Part shown: positions 41,098-47,364 of the stretch, one piece after another | How positions within the stretch are numbered: position 1 is the stretch's first letter | Layout of the letters: each line of letters begins with the position of its first letter | NCBI GenBank assembly: GCA_900544985.1 | Contig: UQXK01000009.1 | Span: 1 to 47,364, forward strand | From: an uncultured Eubacteriales bacterium | Lineage (GTDB): Bacteria; Bacillota; Clostridia; Oscillospirales; CAG-272 | Direction: 5' to 3' | Length of the DNA: 47,364 bases | Notes under the pieces: generated by a model | Databases searched by the model: none | What the model saw: only the letters and a program-made list of their open reading frames with translations | Told to the model about the DNA's origin: nothing | Position numbers and translations under genes: made by a program

Positions 41098-42138
41098 ATG
41101 AAGAATTCAAAATCCGACAGCTACGCAGCGGCGGGCGTTGATATAACGGCAGGTTACCGCGCAGTCGAACTCATGAAAAAGCACATTTCAAAAACTCTTA
41201 CACCCGGGGCAATGGGAGAAGTGGGAGGGTTCGGCGGACTCTTCATACCTTCCCTTGCGGGAATGGAAGAGCCTGTTCTCGTTTCCGGCACAGACGGCTG
41301 CGGCACAAAGGTCAAGCTCGCCATCCTTATGGACAAGCACGATACCATAGGCATTGATGCCGTGGCTATGTGCGTAAATGACATTATCTGTTGCGGCGCA
41401 AAACCGCTCTTCTTCCTCGATTACATCGCTTGCGGCAAAAACTACCCCGAAAAAATCGCCTCTATCGTTTCCGGCGTGGCAGAGGGCTGTGTTCAGTCCG
41501 GCGCGGCGCTCATCGGCGGCGAAACGGCAGAGCACCCCGGTCTTATGCCCGTTGATGATTATGACCTCGCAGGCTTTGCCGTGGGCATAGTAGACAAAAA
41601 GAAAATACTCAACAACAAGACCGTCAAAGAAGGCGACGTTATAATCGCGCTTCCGTCGAGCGGTGTTCATTCCAACGGTTTTTCTCTTGTCCGCAGAGTA
41701 TTCGACATAGAGAAAAACGACATAAAAACTCCCGTTGCGGAGCTCGGCAGCAAATCGGTCGGCGAAACACTCCTTACGCCTACAAAAATATACGTAAAAC
41801 CGATGCTCGCGCTCTTCGATGAAGTTACGGTAAAAGCGGTATCCCACATAACGGGCGGCGGCTTCTATGAAAATATACCGAGAAGCCTTCCCGACGGATT
41901 CTCCGCAAAGATAGAAAAGAATGCGGTTCGCGTTCTTCCGATATTCGACCTCATCGCAAAGACAGGAAACATTCCCGAACGCGATATGTTCAACACATTC
42001 AACATGGGCGTCGGCATGAGCGTCACAGTCGCAAAAGAGGACGCGGACAAAGCGCTCGAAATCCTCAGAAACAACGGTACCGACGCGTATATCGTCGGCG
42101 AAGTTGCAAAATCCGACGAGGGAGTAATCATATGCTGA
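41098..42138 (+). CDS. purM: AIR synthase PurM
   Basis: A 346-aa ATP-dependent cyclo-ligase that closes the imidazole ring (FGAM to AIR). Motifs: YAAAGVDITAGYRAVELMKKH, GGFGGLFIP, VSGTDGCGTKVKLA, AMCVNDIICCGAKPLFFLDYIACGK, GGETAEHPGLMP, ALPSSGVHSNGFSL and SHITGGGFYENIPR. It starts 97 bases after purC with AAAGGAA. It is the gene after purC, where many Clostridia have purF; here purF is absent. It overlaps purN by 7 bases. Confidence 0.97.
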   Translation: MKNSKSDSYAAAGVDITAGYRAVELMKKHISKTLTPGAMGEVGGFGGLFIPSLAGMEEPVLVSGTDGCGTKVKLAILMDKHDTIGIDAVAMCVNDIICCGAKPLFFLDYIACGKNYPEKIASIVSGVAEGCVQSGAALIGGETAEHPGLMPVDDYDLAGFAVGIVDKKKILNNKTVKEGDVIIALPSSGVHSNGFSLVRRVFDIEKNDIKTPVAELGSKSVGETLLTPTKIYVKPMLALFDEVTVKAVSHITGGGFYENIPRSLPDGFSAKIEKNAVRVLPIFDLIAKTGNIPERDMFNTFNMGVGMSVTVAKEDADKALEILRNNGTDAYIVGEVAKSDEGVIIC

Positions 42139-42758
42139 CAGAAAAAACGAGAATAGCCGTCCTTGTATCGGGCGGCGGAACAAATCTCCAAGCGCTTATA
42201 GACGCAGAGAAAAGCGGCAAGATAAAAAGCGGAGAGATCGTTCTCGTTGTTTCCTCCTCTCCGGATGCATTTGCCCTTGAAAGAGCGAAAAAAGCCGGAA
42301 TAAAAACGGCTGTCGCAGACAGACATAAATATGATTCAAAAGAAGAATTCGAAAAAGACCTTCTCGAAAATCTCGAAAAAGAAAAAGTAGAACTCATAGT
42401 TCTTGCAGGCTTTATGTTCATTTTAAGCCCCGAATTCATATCCCGTTTCAAAGACAGAATGATAAACGTCCACCCGTCGCTTATTCCCTCTTTCTGCGGA
42501 GAAGGATTTTACGGGCTTCGCGTTCACCGCGCGGCGCTTGAATACGGAGTAAAAGTAACGGGCGCCACGGTCCATTTTGTAAACGAAGTTACGGACGGCG
42601 GAAAAATAATCATGCAGAAGGCTGTAAACATAAAGAAGAACGATACACCCGAAACTCTTCAAAGAAGAGTAATGGAAAACGCCGAATGGAAGATCCTGCC
42701 TGCGAGCGCCGAGCTTGTCTCAAAACAAATAATGAAAGAAAAAAGGAGCAGATCATGA
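42132..42758 (+). CDS. purN: Phosphoribosylglycinamide formyltransferase PurN
   Basis: A 208-aa enzyme that formylates GAR with 10-formyl-tetrahydrofolate. Motifs: IAVLVSGGGTNLQALIDA, VELIVLAGFMFILSPEFI, the catalytic Asn-His in NVHPSLIPSF and VTGATVHFVNEVTDGGKIIMQ. In most PurN the segment after LIPSF reads GAHA or GMYG; here it is CGEGFYGLRVH, common in Clostridia. The dependence on formyl-folate fits the ZTP riboswitch at the start of the operon. It overlaps purM and purO. Confidence 0.95.
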   Translation: MLTEKTRIAVLVSGGGTNLQALIDAEKSGKIKSGEIVLVVSSSPDAFALERAKKAGIKTAVADRHKYDSKEEFEKDLLENLEKEKVELIVLAGFMFILSPEFISRFKDRMINVHPSLIPSFCGEGFYGLRVHRAALEYGVKVTGATVHFVNEVTDGGKIIMQKAVNIKKNDTPETLQRRVMENAEWKILPASAELVSKQIMKEKRSRS

Positions 42759-43474
42759 GCGTATATAAGATAAACGATATAGGCGAACTTGTAAAAAACA
42801 ACTCCTATGTGGGCCGCGGCATCGTATGCGGAAAAAGTTCCGACGGCAAAAAGGCTGTTACGGCATACTTTATCATGGGCAGAAGCGAAAACAGCCGCAA
42901 CCGTGTTTTCTCCGAAAAGGGCGACGAAGTAATAATATACCCCTTCGACGCGACAAAAGTAACAGACCCTTCCCTTATAATATATTCTCCTATAAGAAAA
43001 TACAAAAACAAGCTTATCGTAACGAACGGCAACCAGACAGATACGATATATGATTTTGTAAAAGACGGAAAATCTTTCGAAGACGCCCTCGATACGCGCG
43101 CTTTCGAACCGGACTTCCCCAACTTCACCCCCAGAATAAGCGCAATATTCACTTTCGCAGAGGAAAGCTTCACATATAAAATGAGCATACTCAAAAGCGG
43201 AGACGAAAACGGAAGCGTTTGCAACAGATATACGTTCTCCTATGCGCCCGTCGCAGGGCTCGGACATTTTCTTCACACATACAACTGTGACGGAGACCCG
43301 ATCCCAACATTTACGGGAGAGCCCGAAAGAGTCGCAATCCCCGACGACATAGACGCTTTCACAAATACTATCTGGAACAATCTCAACGCAAACAATAAAA
43401 TTTCTCTTTATGTAAGATATATCGACATCGCAACAGGTGCCGTCGAAAACCGCCTTATCAACAAAAACGTCTGA
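42755..43474 (+). CDS. purO: IMP cyclohydrolase, PurO-type
   Basis: A 239-aa protein of the archaeal-type IMP cyclohydrolase family (PF07826), which closes FAICAR to IMP, the last step of purine synthesis. Family segments: YVGRGIVCGKSSDGKKAVTAYFIMGRSENSRNRVF near residues 16-50 and YAPVAGLGHFLHTYNCDGDPIPTF with TGEP near the middle. The ATG at 42755 overlaps the purN stop (ATGA) and has AGGAG upstream; an open frame 23 codons longer lies within purN. It supplies the activity that in most bacteria is the N-terminal domain of PurH. Confidence 0.92.
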   Translation: MSVYKINDIGELVKNNSYVGRGIVCGKSSDGKKAVTAYFIMGRSENSRNRVFSEKGDEVIIYPFDATKVTDPSLIIYSPIRKYKNKLIVTNGNQTDTIYDFVKDGKSFEDALDTRAFEPDFPNFTPRISAIFTFAEESFTYKMSILKSGDENGSVCNRYTFSYAPVAGLGHFLHTYNCDGDPIPTFTGEPERVAIPDDIDAFTNTIWNNLNANNKISLYVRYIDIATGAVENRLINKNV

Positions 43475-43487
43475 AAGGAATTTTAAC

Positions 43488-44672
43488 ATGAAGGAATTCG
43501 AACTCAAATACGGCTGTAACCCCAATCAGAAGCCCGCGAAAATATTCATGGAAGGAAGCGGAGAGCTTCCGATAGAAATACTCTCCGGCAAGCCCGGATA
43601 CATAAACTTCCTCGACGCATTCAACAGCTGGCAGCTTGTAAAGGAAATAAAAGAAGCACTCGGCGTTCCCGCCGCAACCTCTTTTAAACACGTAAGCCCA
43701 ACTTCCGCGGCAATAGCAAATCCGCTTTCCGCAGAATTGAAAAAAGCCTGCTTTGTAGACGATATAGAAGGACTTGACGATTCTCCCCTTGCCTGCGCTT
43801 ATGCAAGAGCGAGAGGAACCGACCGTATGTCCTCTTTCGGCGACTGGATAGCACTTTCCGATGTTTGCGACGTAACGACCGCAAAGCTTATAAAGCGCGA
43901 AGTTTCCGACGGTATAATCGCCCCCGGATACACCGACGAAGCGCTCGAAATTCTCCGTTCCAAGCGCAAAGGCTCTTACAACATCGTAAAGATAGATAAA
44001 GACTACGTTCCCGCTCCTATCGAAAGAAAGCAGGTCTTCGGCATAACGTTCGAGCAGGGACGCAACGAATTCAAGATAAACCGCGAACTTCTTTCCAACA
44101 TCGTAACAGCGAATAAGTCTCTTCCGGAATCTGCTGTAAGAGATCTTATAATCTCGCTTATAACGCTCAAATATACGCAGTCCAACTCCGTTTGCTACGC
44201 AGTAGACGGACAGGCAATAGGTGTCGGCGCAGGTCAGCAGTCGAGAATACACTGCACACGTCTTGCGGGAAACAAAGCGGACATCTGGCATCTTCGCCAG
44301 CATCCGAAAGTTCTCGCTCTCCCCTTCCTTGACAGCGTAGGTCGCCCCGACAGAGACAACGCTATCGACGTATACATCTCCGACGACAGCGACGACGTTC
44401 TTGCAGACGGAAGATGGCAGGCTGTCTTCTCCCGCCGTCCCGAGCCGCTCACAGCAGAAGAAAAGAAAGCATATCTTGCCTCTATATCCGGCGTTTCGAT
44501 AGGAAGCGACGCTTTCTTCCCGTTCAGCGACAACATTGACAGAGCAAAGAAATCCGGCGTTTCGTACGTTGCGGAACCCGGCGGCTCTATACGCGACGAC
44601 GCTGTTATAAAGGCGTGCGACGACTACGGCATGGTTATGTCGTTTACGGGCATGCGACTTTTCCATCATTGA
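43488..44672 (+). CDS. purH: AICAR formyltransferase, stand-alone PurH transferase domain
   Basis: A 394-aa protein equal to the C-terminal transformylase part of PurH, without the MGS-like cyclohydrolase domain. Motifs: LKYGCNPNQKPAKIF, FKHVSPTSAAIANPL (the catalytic Lys-His), ARARGTDRMSSFGDWIALS, YTQSNSVCYAVDGQAIGVGAGQQSRIHCTRLAG and SDAFFPFSDNID, and YVAEPGGSIRDDAVIKACDDYG. It adds a formyl group from 10-formyl-tetrahydrofolate to AICAR. The neighbouring PurO completes the split function. The start has AAAGGAA; the ORF could be extended into purO but without a ribosome binding site. Confidence 0.95.
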   Translation: MKEFELKYGCNPNQKPAKIFMEGSGELPIEILSGKPGYINFLDAFNSWQLVKEIKEALGVPAATSFKHVSPTSAAIANPLSAELKKACFVDDIEGLDDSPLACAYARARGTDRMSSFGDWIALSDVCDVTTAKLIKREVSDGIIAPGYTDEALEILRSKRKGSYNIVKIDKDYVPAPIERKQVFGITFEQGRNEFKINRELLSNIVTANKSLPESAVRDLIISLITLKYTQSNSVCYAVDGQAIGVGAGQQSRIHCTRLAGNKADIWHLRQHPKVLALPFLDSVGRPDRDNAIDVYISDDSDDVLADGRWQAVFSRRPEPLTAEEKKAYLASISGVSIGSDAFFPFSDNIDRAKKSGVSYVAEPGGSIRDDAVIKACDDYGMVMSFTGMRLFHH

Positions 44673-44936
44673 TAAGTTTAACTATGCGCGGCTTTTTGCC
44701 GCGCAAAGTTTCCATATAAGGGATATATTTGAAATATTATTTTATCGGTCATATTTTTTCAGTTCAAAAAATCATGTCCGTTTTCGGACATATCAATTAA
44801 ACGGTATTTCTGCCGTTTCTCATATGGGCGAATAGTTTCTCTGCCCGATGAAAAAAAATATCCGCCTTACAGCAAAAAGGCATATTTTACAAGTTACAAA
44901 GTCTTATTTGATTTTTCAGGAGGAAGCATAGTTTAA
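44673..44936 (+). other. Intergenic leader with several hairpins before purD
   Basis: Hairpins in order: TGCGCGGC-TTTTT-GCCGCGCA (44685-44705, no T-run after it), ATGTCCG-TTTT-CGGACAT (44774-44791), AAACGG-8 bases-CCGTTT (44799-44818), TCAT..GGGC / GCCC..ATGA (44820-44851), followed by an A-run, and GCCTT/AAGGC near 44864-44881. No promoter of good quality and no known riboswitch recognised. The purD ribosome binding site AGGAGG is 13 bases before its ATG, which is long. Confidence 0.5.
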
Positions 44937-46217
44937 ATGAACATAATGGTAGTCGGCGGCGGCGGTCGCGAGCACGCTATAATAAAATCTCTCAAAAAAA
45001 GCAAAAATGCGGAAAAAATATATGCGCTTCCCGGCAACGGCGGCATATCCGCAGACGCCGAATGCGTGGATATCGGTGCGAAAGACATATCCGCGATAGT
45101 GGAATTTGCAAAAAACAATAAAATAGATTTCGCGGTTGTCGCCCCTGACGATCCGCTCGTACTCGGTGCGGTAGACGCTCTCGAAGAGGCGGGAATTCCC
45201 GCGTTCGGACCGAAGAAGAATGCGGCGATAATCGAAGGAAGCAAGATCTTCTCAAAAAATCTTATGAAAAAATACGGCATTCCGACCGCAAAATACGAAG
45301 TATTCGACGATATGGAAAATGCTCTCTCCTATCTTGAAAGCGCACCTATACCGACGGTAATAAAAGCAGACGGTCTTGCGCTCGGCAAAGGCGTCGTAAT
45401 AGCCATGACGAGAGAAGACGCAAAAGACGCCGTAAGATCCATGATGCAGGAAAAGATATTCGGAGACAGCGGTGCAAAAGTCGTAATAGAAGAATACCTC
45501 GAAGGTCCCGAAGTTTCCGTTCTCTCTTTCACTGACGGAAATATAGTCGTTCCTATGGTCTCTTCAATGGATCATAAGCGCGCTCTCGACGGAGACAAAG
45601 GGCTTAATACAGGCGGCATGGGAACAATAGCACCCAATCCGTTCTACACTCCCGAAATTGCAAAAGAGTGCATGGAAACTATCTTTCTTCCCACAATAAA
45701 AGCCATGAAAGCGGAAGGAAGAGAATTCCGCGGATGTCTCTATTTCGGACTTATGATAACAAAGAACGGTCCGAAAGTTATCGAATACAACTGCCGTTTC
45801 GGCGACCCCGAAACCCAGGTAGTGCTTCCCCTTCTCGAATCCGATCTGCTCGATATAATGATAAAAACATCAAACGGAACGCTCAAAGAAAGCGACGTAA
45901 AATTCTCGGACGGAGCGGCAGCATGCGTTGTTGTAGCATCGGAAGGATATCCCGTTCATTATGAAAAAGGATTCGAAATAACGCTTCCCGAAAACATTCC
46001 CGATACCGAAATATACGTTGCGGGAGCAAAAATGGAAAACGGTAAGCTTGTAAATTCCGGCGGCAGAGTTCTCGGAGTTTCATCAAAAGCGGACAACCTT
46101 AAAGACGCACTTAAAAAGGCGTATGCCGCCGCAGAAAAAGTTCATTTTAAAAACGCATTTTACCGCAAGGACATAGGATCAAAAGCGCTAAAAATTCTCA
46201 CGGAGGAAAATAACTAA
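44937..46217 (+). CDS. purD: Phosphoribosylamine-glycine ligase PurD
   Basis: A 426-aa ATP-grasp ligase that joins phosphoribosylamine and glycine. Motifs: MNIMVVGGGGREHAIIKSL, DDPLVLGAVDALEEAGIPAFGP, IKADGLALGKGVVIA, EYLEGPEVSVLSF, DHKRALDGDKGLNTGGMG, YNCRFGDPETQVVLPLL and the C-terminal AAEKVHFKNAFYRKDIG. Length and order are typical. It is separated from purH by 264 bases with several hairpins, so its expression may be tuned separately. Its stop codon overlaps the purL start (TAATG). Confidence 0.97.
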   Translation: MNIMVVGGGGREHAIIKSLKKSKNAEKIYALPGNGGISADAECVDIGAKDISAIVEFAKNNKIDFAVVAPDDPLVLGAVDALEEAGIPAFGPKKNAAIIEGSKIFSKNLMKKYGIPTAKYEVFDDMENALSYLESAPIPTVIKADGLALGKGVVIAMTREDAKDAVRSMMQEKIFGDSGAKVVIEEYLEGPEVSVLSFTDGNIVVPMVSSMDHKRALDGDKGLNTGGMGTIAPNPFYTPEIAKECMETIFLPTIKAMKAEGREFRGCLYFGLMITKNGPKVIEYNCRFGDPETQVVLPLLESDLLDIMIKTSNGTLKESDVKFSDGAAACVVVASEGYPVHYEKGFEITLPENIPDTEIYVAGAKMENGKLVNSGGRVLGVSSKADNLKDALKKAYAAAEKVHFKNAFYRKDIGSKALKILTEENN

Positions 46218-47364
46218 TGGTTTACAGAGTATATGTGGAAAAAAAGAAAGAGCTTGCAAACGAAGCCGCTTCTCTTCTCTCCGACATCAAAACACTTTTA
46301 AAGATCGACGGCGTTACGGGAGTTCGCATACTCAACAGATACGACGTTGAAAATATCGACAAGGACTTGTTCGATTATGCCTGCAAAACGGTGTTCTCCG
46401 AGCCCCAGCTCGATATAGAAAGCGCTGATTTTGCGGCAGACGGAAAAGTTTTCGCCACCGAATACCTTCCCGGTCAGTTCGATATGAGAGCTGATTCAGC
46501 CGCTCAGTGTATACAGATAATTTCAAAAGGCGACCGTCCCACGGTACGCACGGCAAAAATATACATAATCGAAGGCAATGTTTCCGATGAAGACATCTCA
46601 AACATAAAGAAATATGTAATAAACCCCGTAGAAGCGCGCGAAGCTTCGCTTGAAAAGCCACAAACGCTTGCAAACGAATGCGAGATACCCACAACGGTAA
46701 AAACGCTCGACGGATTCCTTGCTCTCGACGATAACGGACTTCGTGAAATTCTCGAAAAATACGCCCTCGCAATGGATTTTGACGATATCAAGTTCTGCCA
46801 GAGCTACTTTGCCACAGAAAAGCGCGATCCTACTCTCACGGAAATACGCATGATCGATACATATTGGTCCGACCATTGCAGACACACCACATTCCTTACG
46901 ACAATAGATAACGTAAAATTCGAAGATAAAGTTCTCGAAGAGTCTTACAACAGATATATCGAAACGAGAAAAGCTCTCGGACGCACAAAACCGCAAAACC
47001 TCATGGATATCGCAACACTTGCGGCAAAATACCTCAAAAAGACAGGCAAGCTCGACAAGCTCGACGAATCCGACGAGATAAACGCCTGCACCGTAAAAAT
47101 GGACGTTACGGTAGACGGCAAAACGGAAAAGTGGCTTCTTCTCTTCAAGAATGAAACTCACAACCACCCGACGGAAATAGAGCCGTTCGGCGGCGCTGCC
47201 ACATGTATCGGCGGCGCTATACGCGACCCGCTTTCCGGACGCGCATACGTATACGGAGCGATGAGAGTTACAGGCGCTGCCGATCCTCTCACCCCTACTG
47301 AAAAAACGCTTCCCGGCAAGCTTCCTCAGAGAAAGATAACTACGAGCGCGGCTCACGGCTACAG
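46217..47364 (+). CDS. purL: FGAM synthase PurL, large single-chain type (5' part)
   Basis: The first 382 codons of a gene that runs off the window; the start ATG shares its A with the purD stop codon and has GGAGG upstream. Recognisable parts: an N-terminal PurS-like region (MVYRVYVEKKKELANEA), then the linker and AIRS-like domain with TYWSDHCRHTTF and LLFKNETHNHPTEIEPFGGAATCIGGAIRDPLSGR. This is the long PurL (about 1200-1300 aa) with fused PurS, PurL and glutaminase parts, so separate purS and purQ are not needed. The enzyme converts FGAR to FGAM with glutamine. The glutaminase end lies outside the window. Confidence 0.95.
   Translation, partial: MVYRVYVEKKKELANEAASLLSDIKTLLKIDGVTGVRILNRYDVENIDKDLFDYACKTVFSEPQLDIESADFAADGKVFATEYLPGQFDMRADSAAQCIQIISKGDRPTVRTAKIYIIEGNVSDEDISNIKKYVINPVEAREASLEKPQTLANECEIPTTVKTLDGFLALDDNGLREILEKYALAMDFDDIKFCQSYFATEKRDPTLTEIRMIDTYWSDHCRHTTFLTTIDNVKFEDKVLEESYNRYIETRKALGRTKPQNLMDIATLAAKYLKKTGKLDKLDESDEINACTVKMDVTVDGKTEKWLLLFKNETHNHPTEIEPFGGAATCIGGAIRDPLSGRAYVYGAMRVTGAADPLTPTEKTLPGKLPQRKITTSAAHGY

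Noticed and set aside
43458..44669. Long minus-strand open frame opposite purH, and similar ones opposite purE-purC and purM
   Set aside because: They are antisense shadows caused by codon bias of strongly biased purine genes; they have no family resemblance and no start signals.
44791..44860. Resemblance of ATATGGGC..TAGTTTCT before purD to the purine riboswitch core
   Set aside because: The order of conserved parts is not kept: there is no P1 stem with CATATAAT on its 5' side and no GACTATG on its 3' side, and the pairing found there is a simple hairpin.

Overview
The window looks like a chromosomal segment of a Gram-positive, low-to-mid GC member of the Bacillota, most likely class Clostridia. 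The reasons are strong AGGAGG-type ribosome binding sites, many TTG and GTG starts, consensus TTGACA/TATAAT promoters, an ECF transporter module next to truA, a ClpE-type unfoldase, a CvpA/DUF5711 pair, and a purine operon with a stand-alone IMP cyclohydrolase, a stand-alone AICAR formyltransferase and a full-length PurL. The species cannot be named from sequence alone. I see no tRNA or rRNA genes, no CRISPR array, no insertion sequence and no prophage.

Left part (1-18.3 kb, minus strand). A polar amino-acid ABC importer (binding lipoprotein, permease, ATPase; 120-2485) has its own consensus promoter. Upstream of it lies one long co-directional block read from about 18.2 kb down to 2.7 kb: nadB, nadC, a divergent prephenate-dehydratase-like gene, ruvC, ruvA, ruvB, an rRNA-methyltransferase-like gene, ecfA1, ecfA2, ecfT, truA, a DUF5711 membrane protein, cvpA, clpE and a Sel1-Nudix fusion. 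Many neighbours overlap by 4-7 bases.

Middle part (18.3-38.3 kb, mixed strands). dusB is divergent from nadB. Two small orphan genes, nrdR and a DUF4380 protein follow. A zinc-type module (zur-znuC-znuB, minus strand) has a perfect 17-base palindrome over its transcription start. A heterodimeric ABC exporter is followed by a leaderless M6-like metalloprotease, a cyclophilin lipoprotein and a small membrane protein. A second metal-linked operon (minus strand) holds a histidine-rich COG0523 GTPase, a CobW-like/TIGR03943 fusion and a DUF3737 protein. A GH94-type phosphorylase and a MerR-GyrI regulator complete this part.

Right part (38.3-47.4 kb). A DUF2156 gene on the minus strand is followed by a purine operon: promoter, structured leader, ZTP riboswitch with an overlapping terminator, then purE-purC-purM-purN-purO-purH(AICARFT)-purD-purL, with purL cut by the window end. 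purF, purK, purB and purS/purQ are not in the window.

An imperfect intergenic repeat of about 130 bases, with a 26-base near-palindrome and a GC-rich hairpin, occurs three times (left edge, 19.5 kb, 31.2 kb). Two of the copies sit between convergent genes. I found no clear candidate for a wholly new system. The best leads are the exporter-metalloprotease-cyclophilin cluster, the Cob­W-like/TIGR03943 fusion beside its histidine-rich partner, the PDT-like gene inside the nad-ruv operon, the MerR gene with an internal start, and the unassigned structured leaders before purE and purD.
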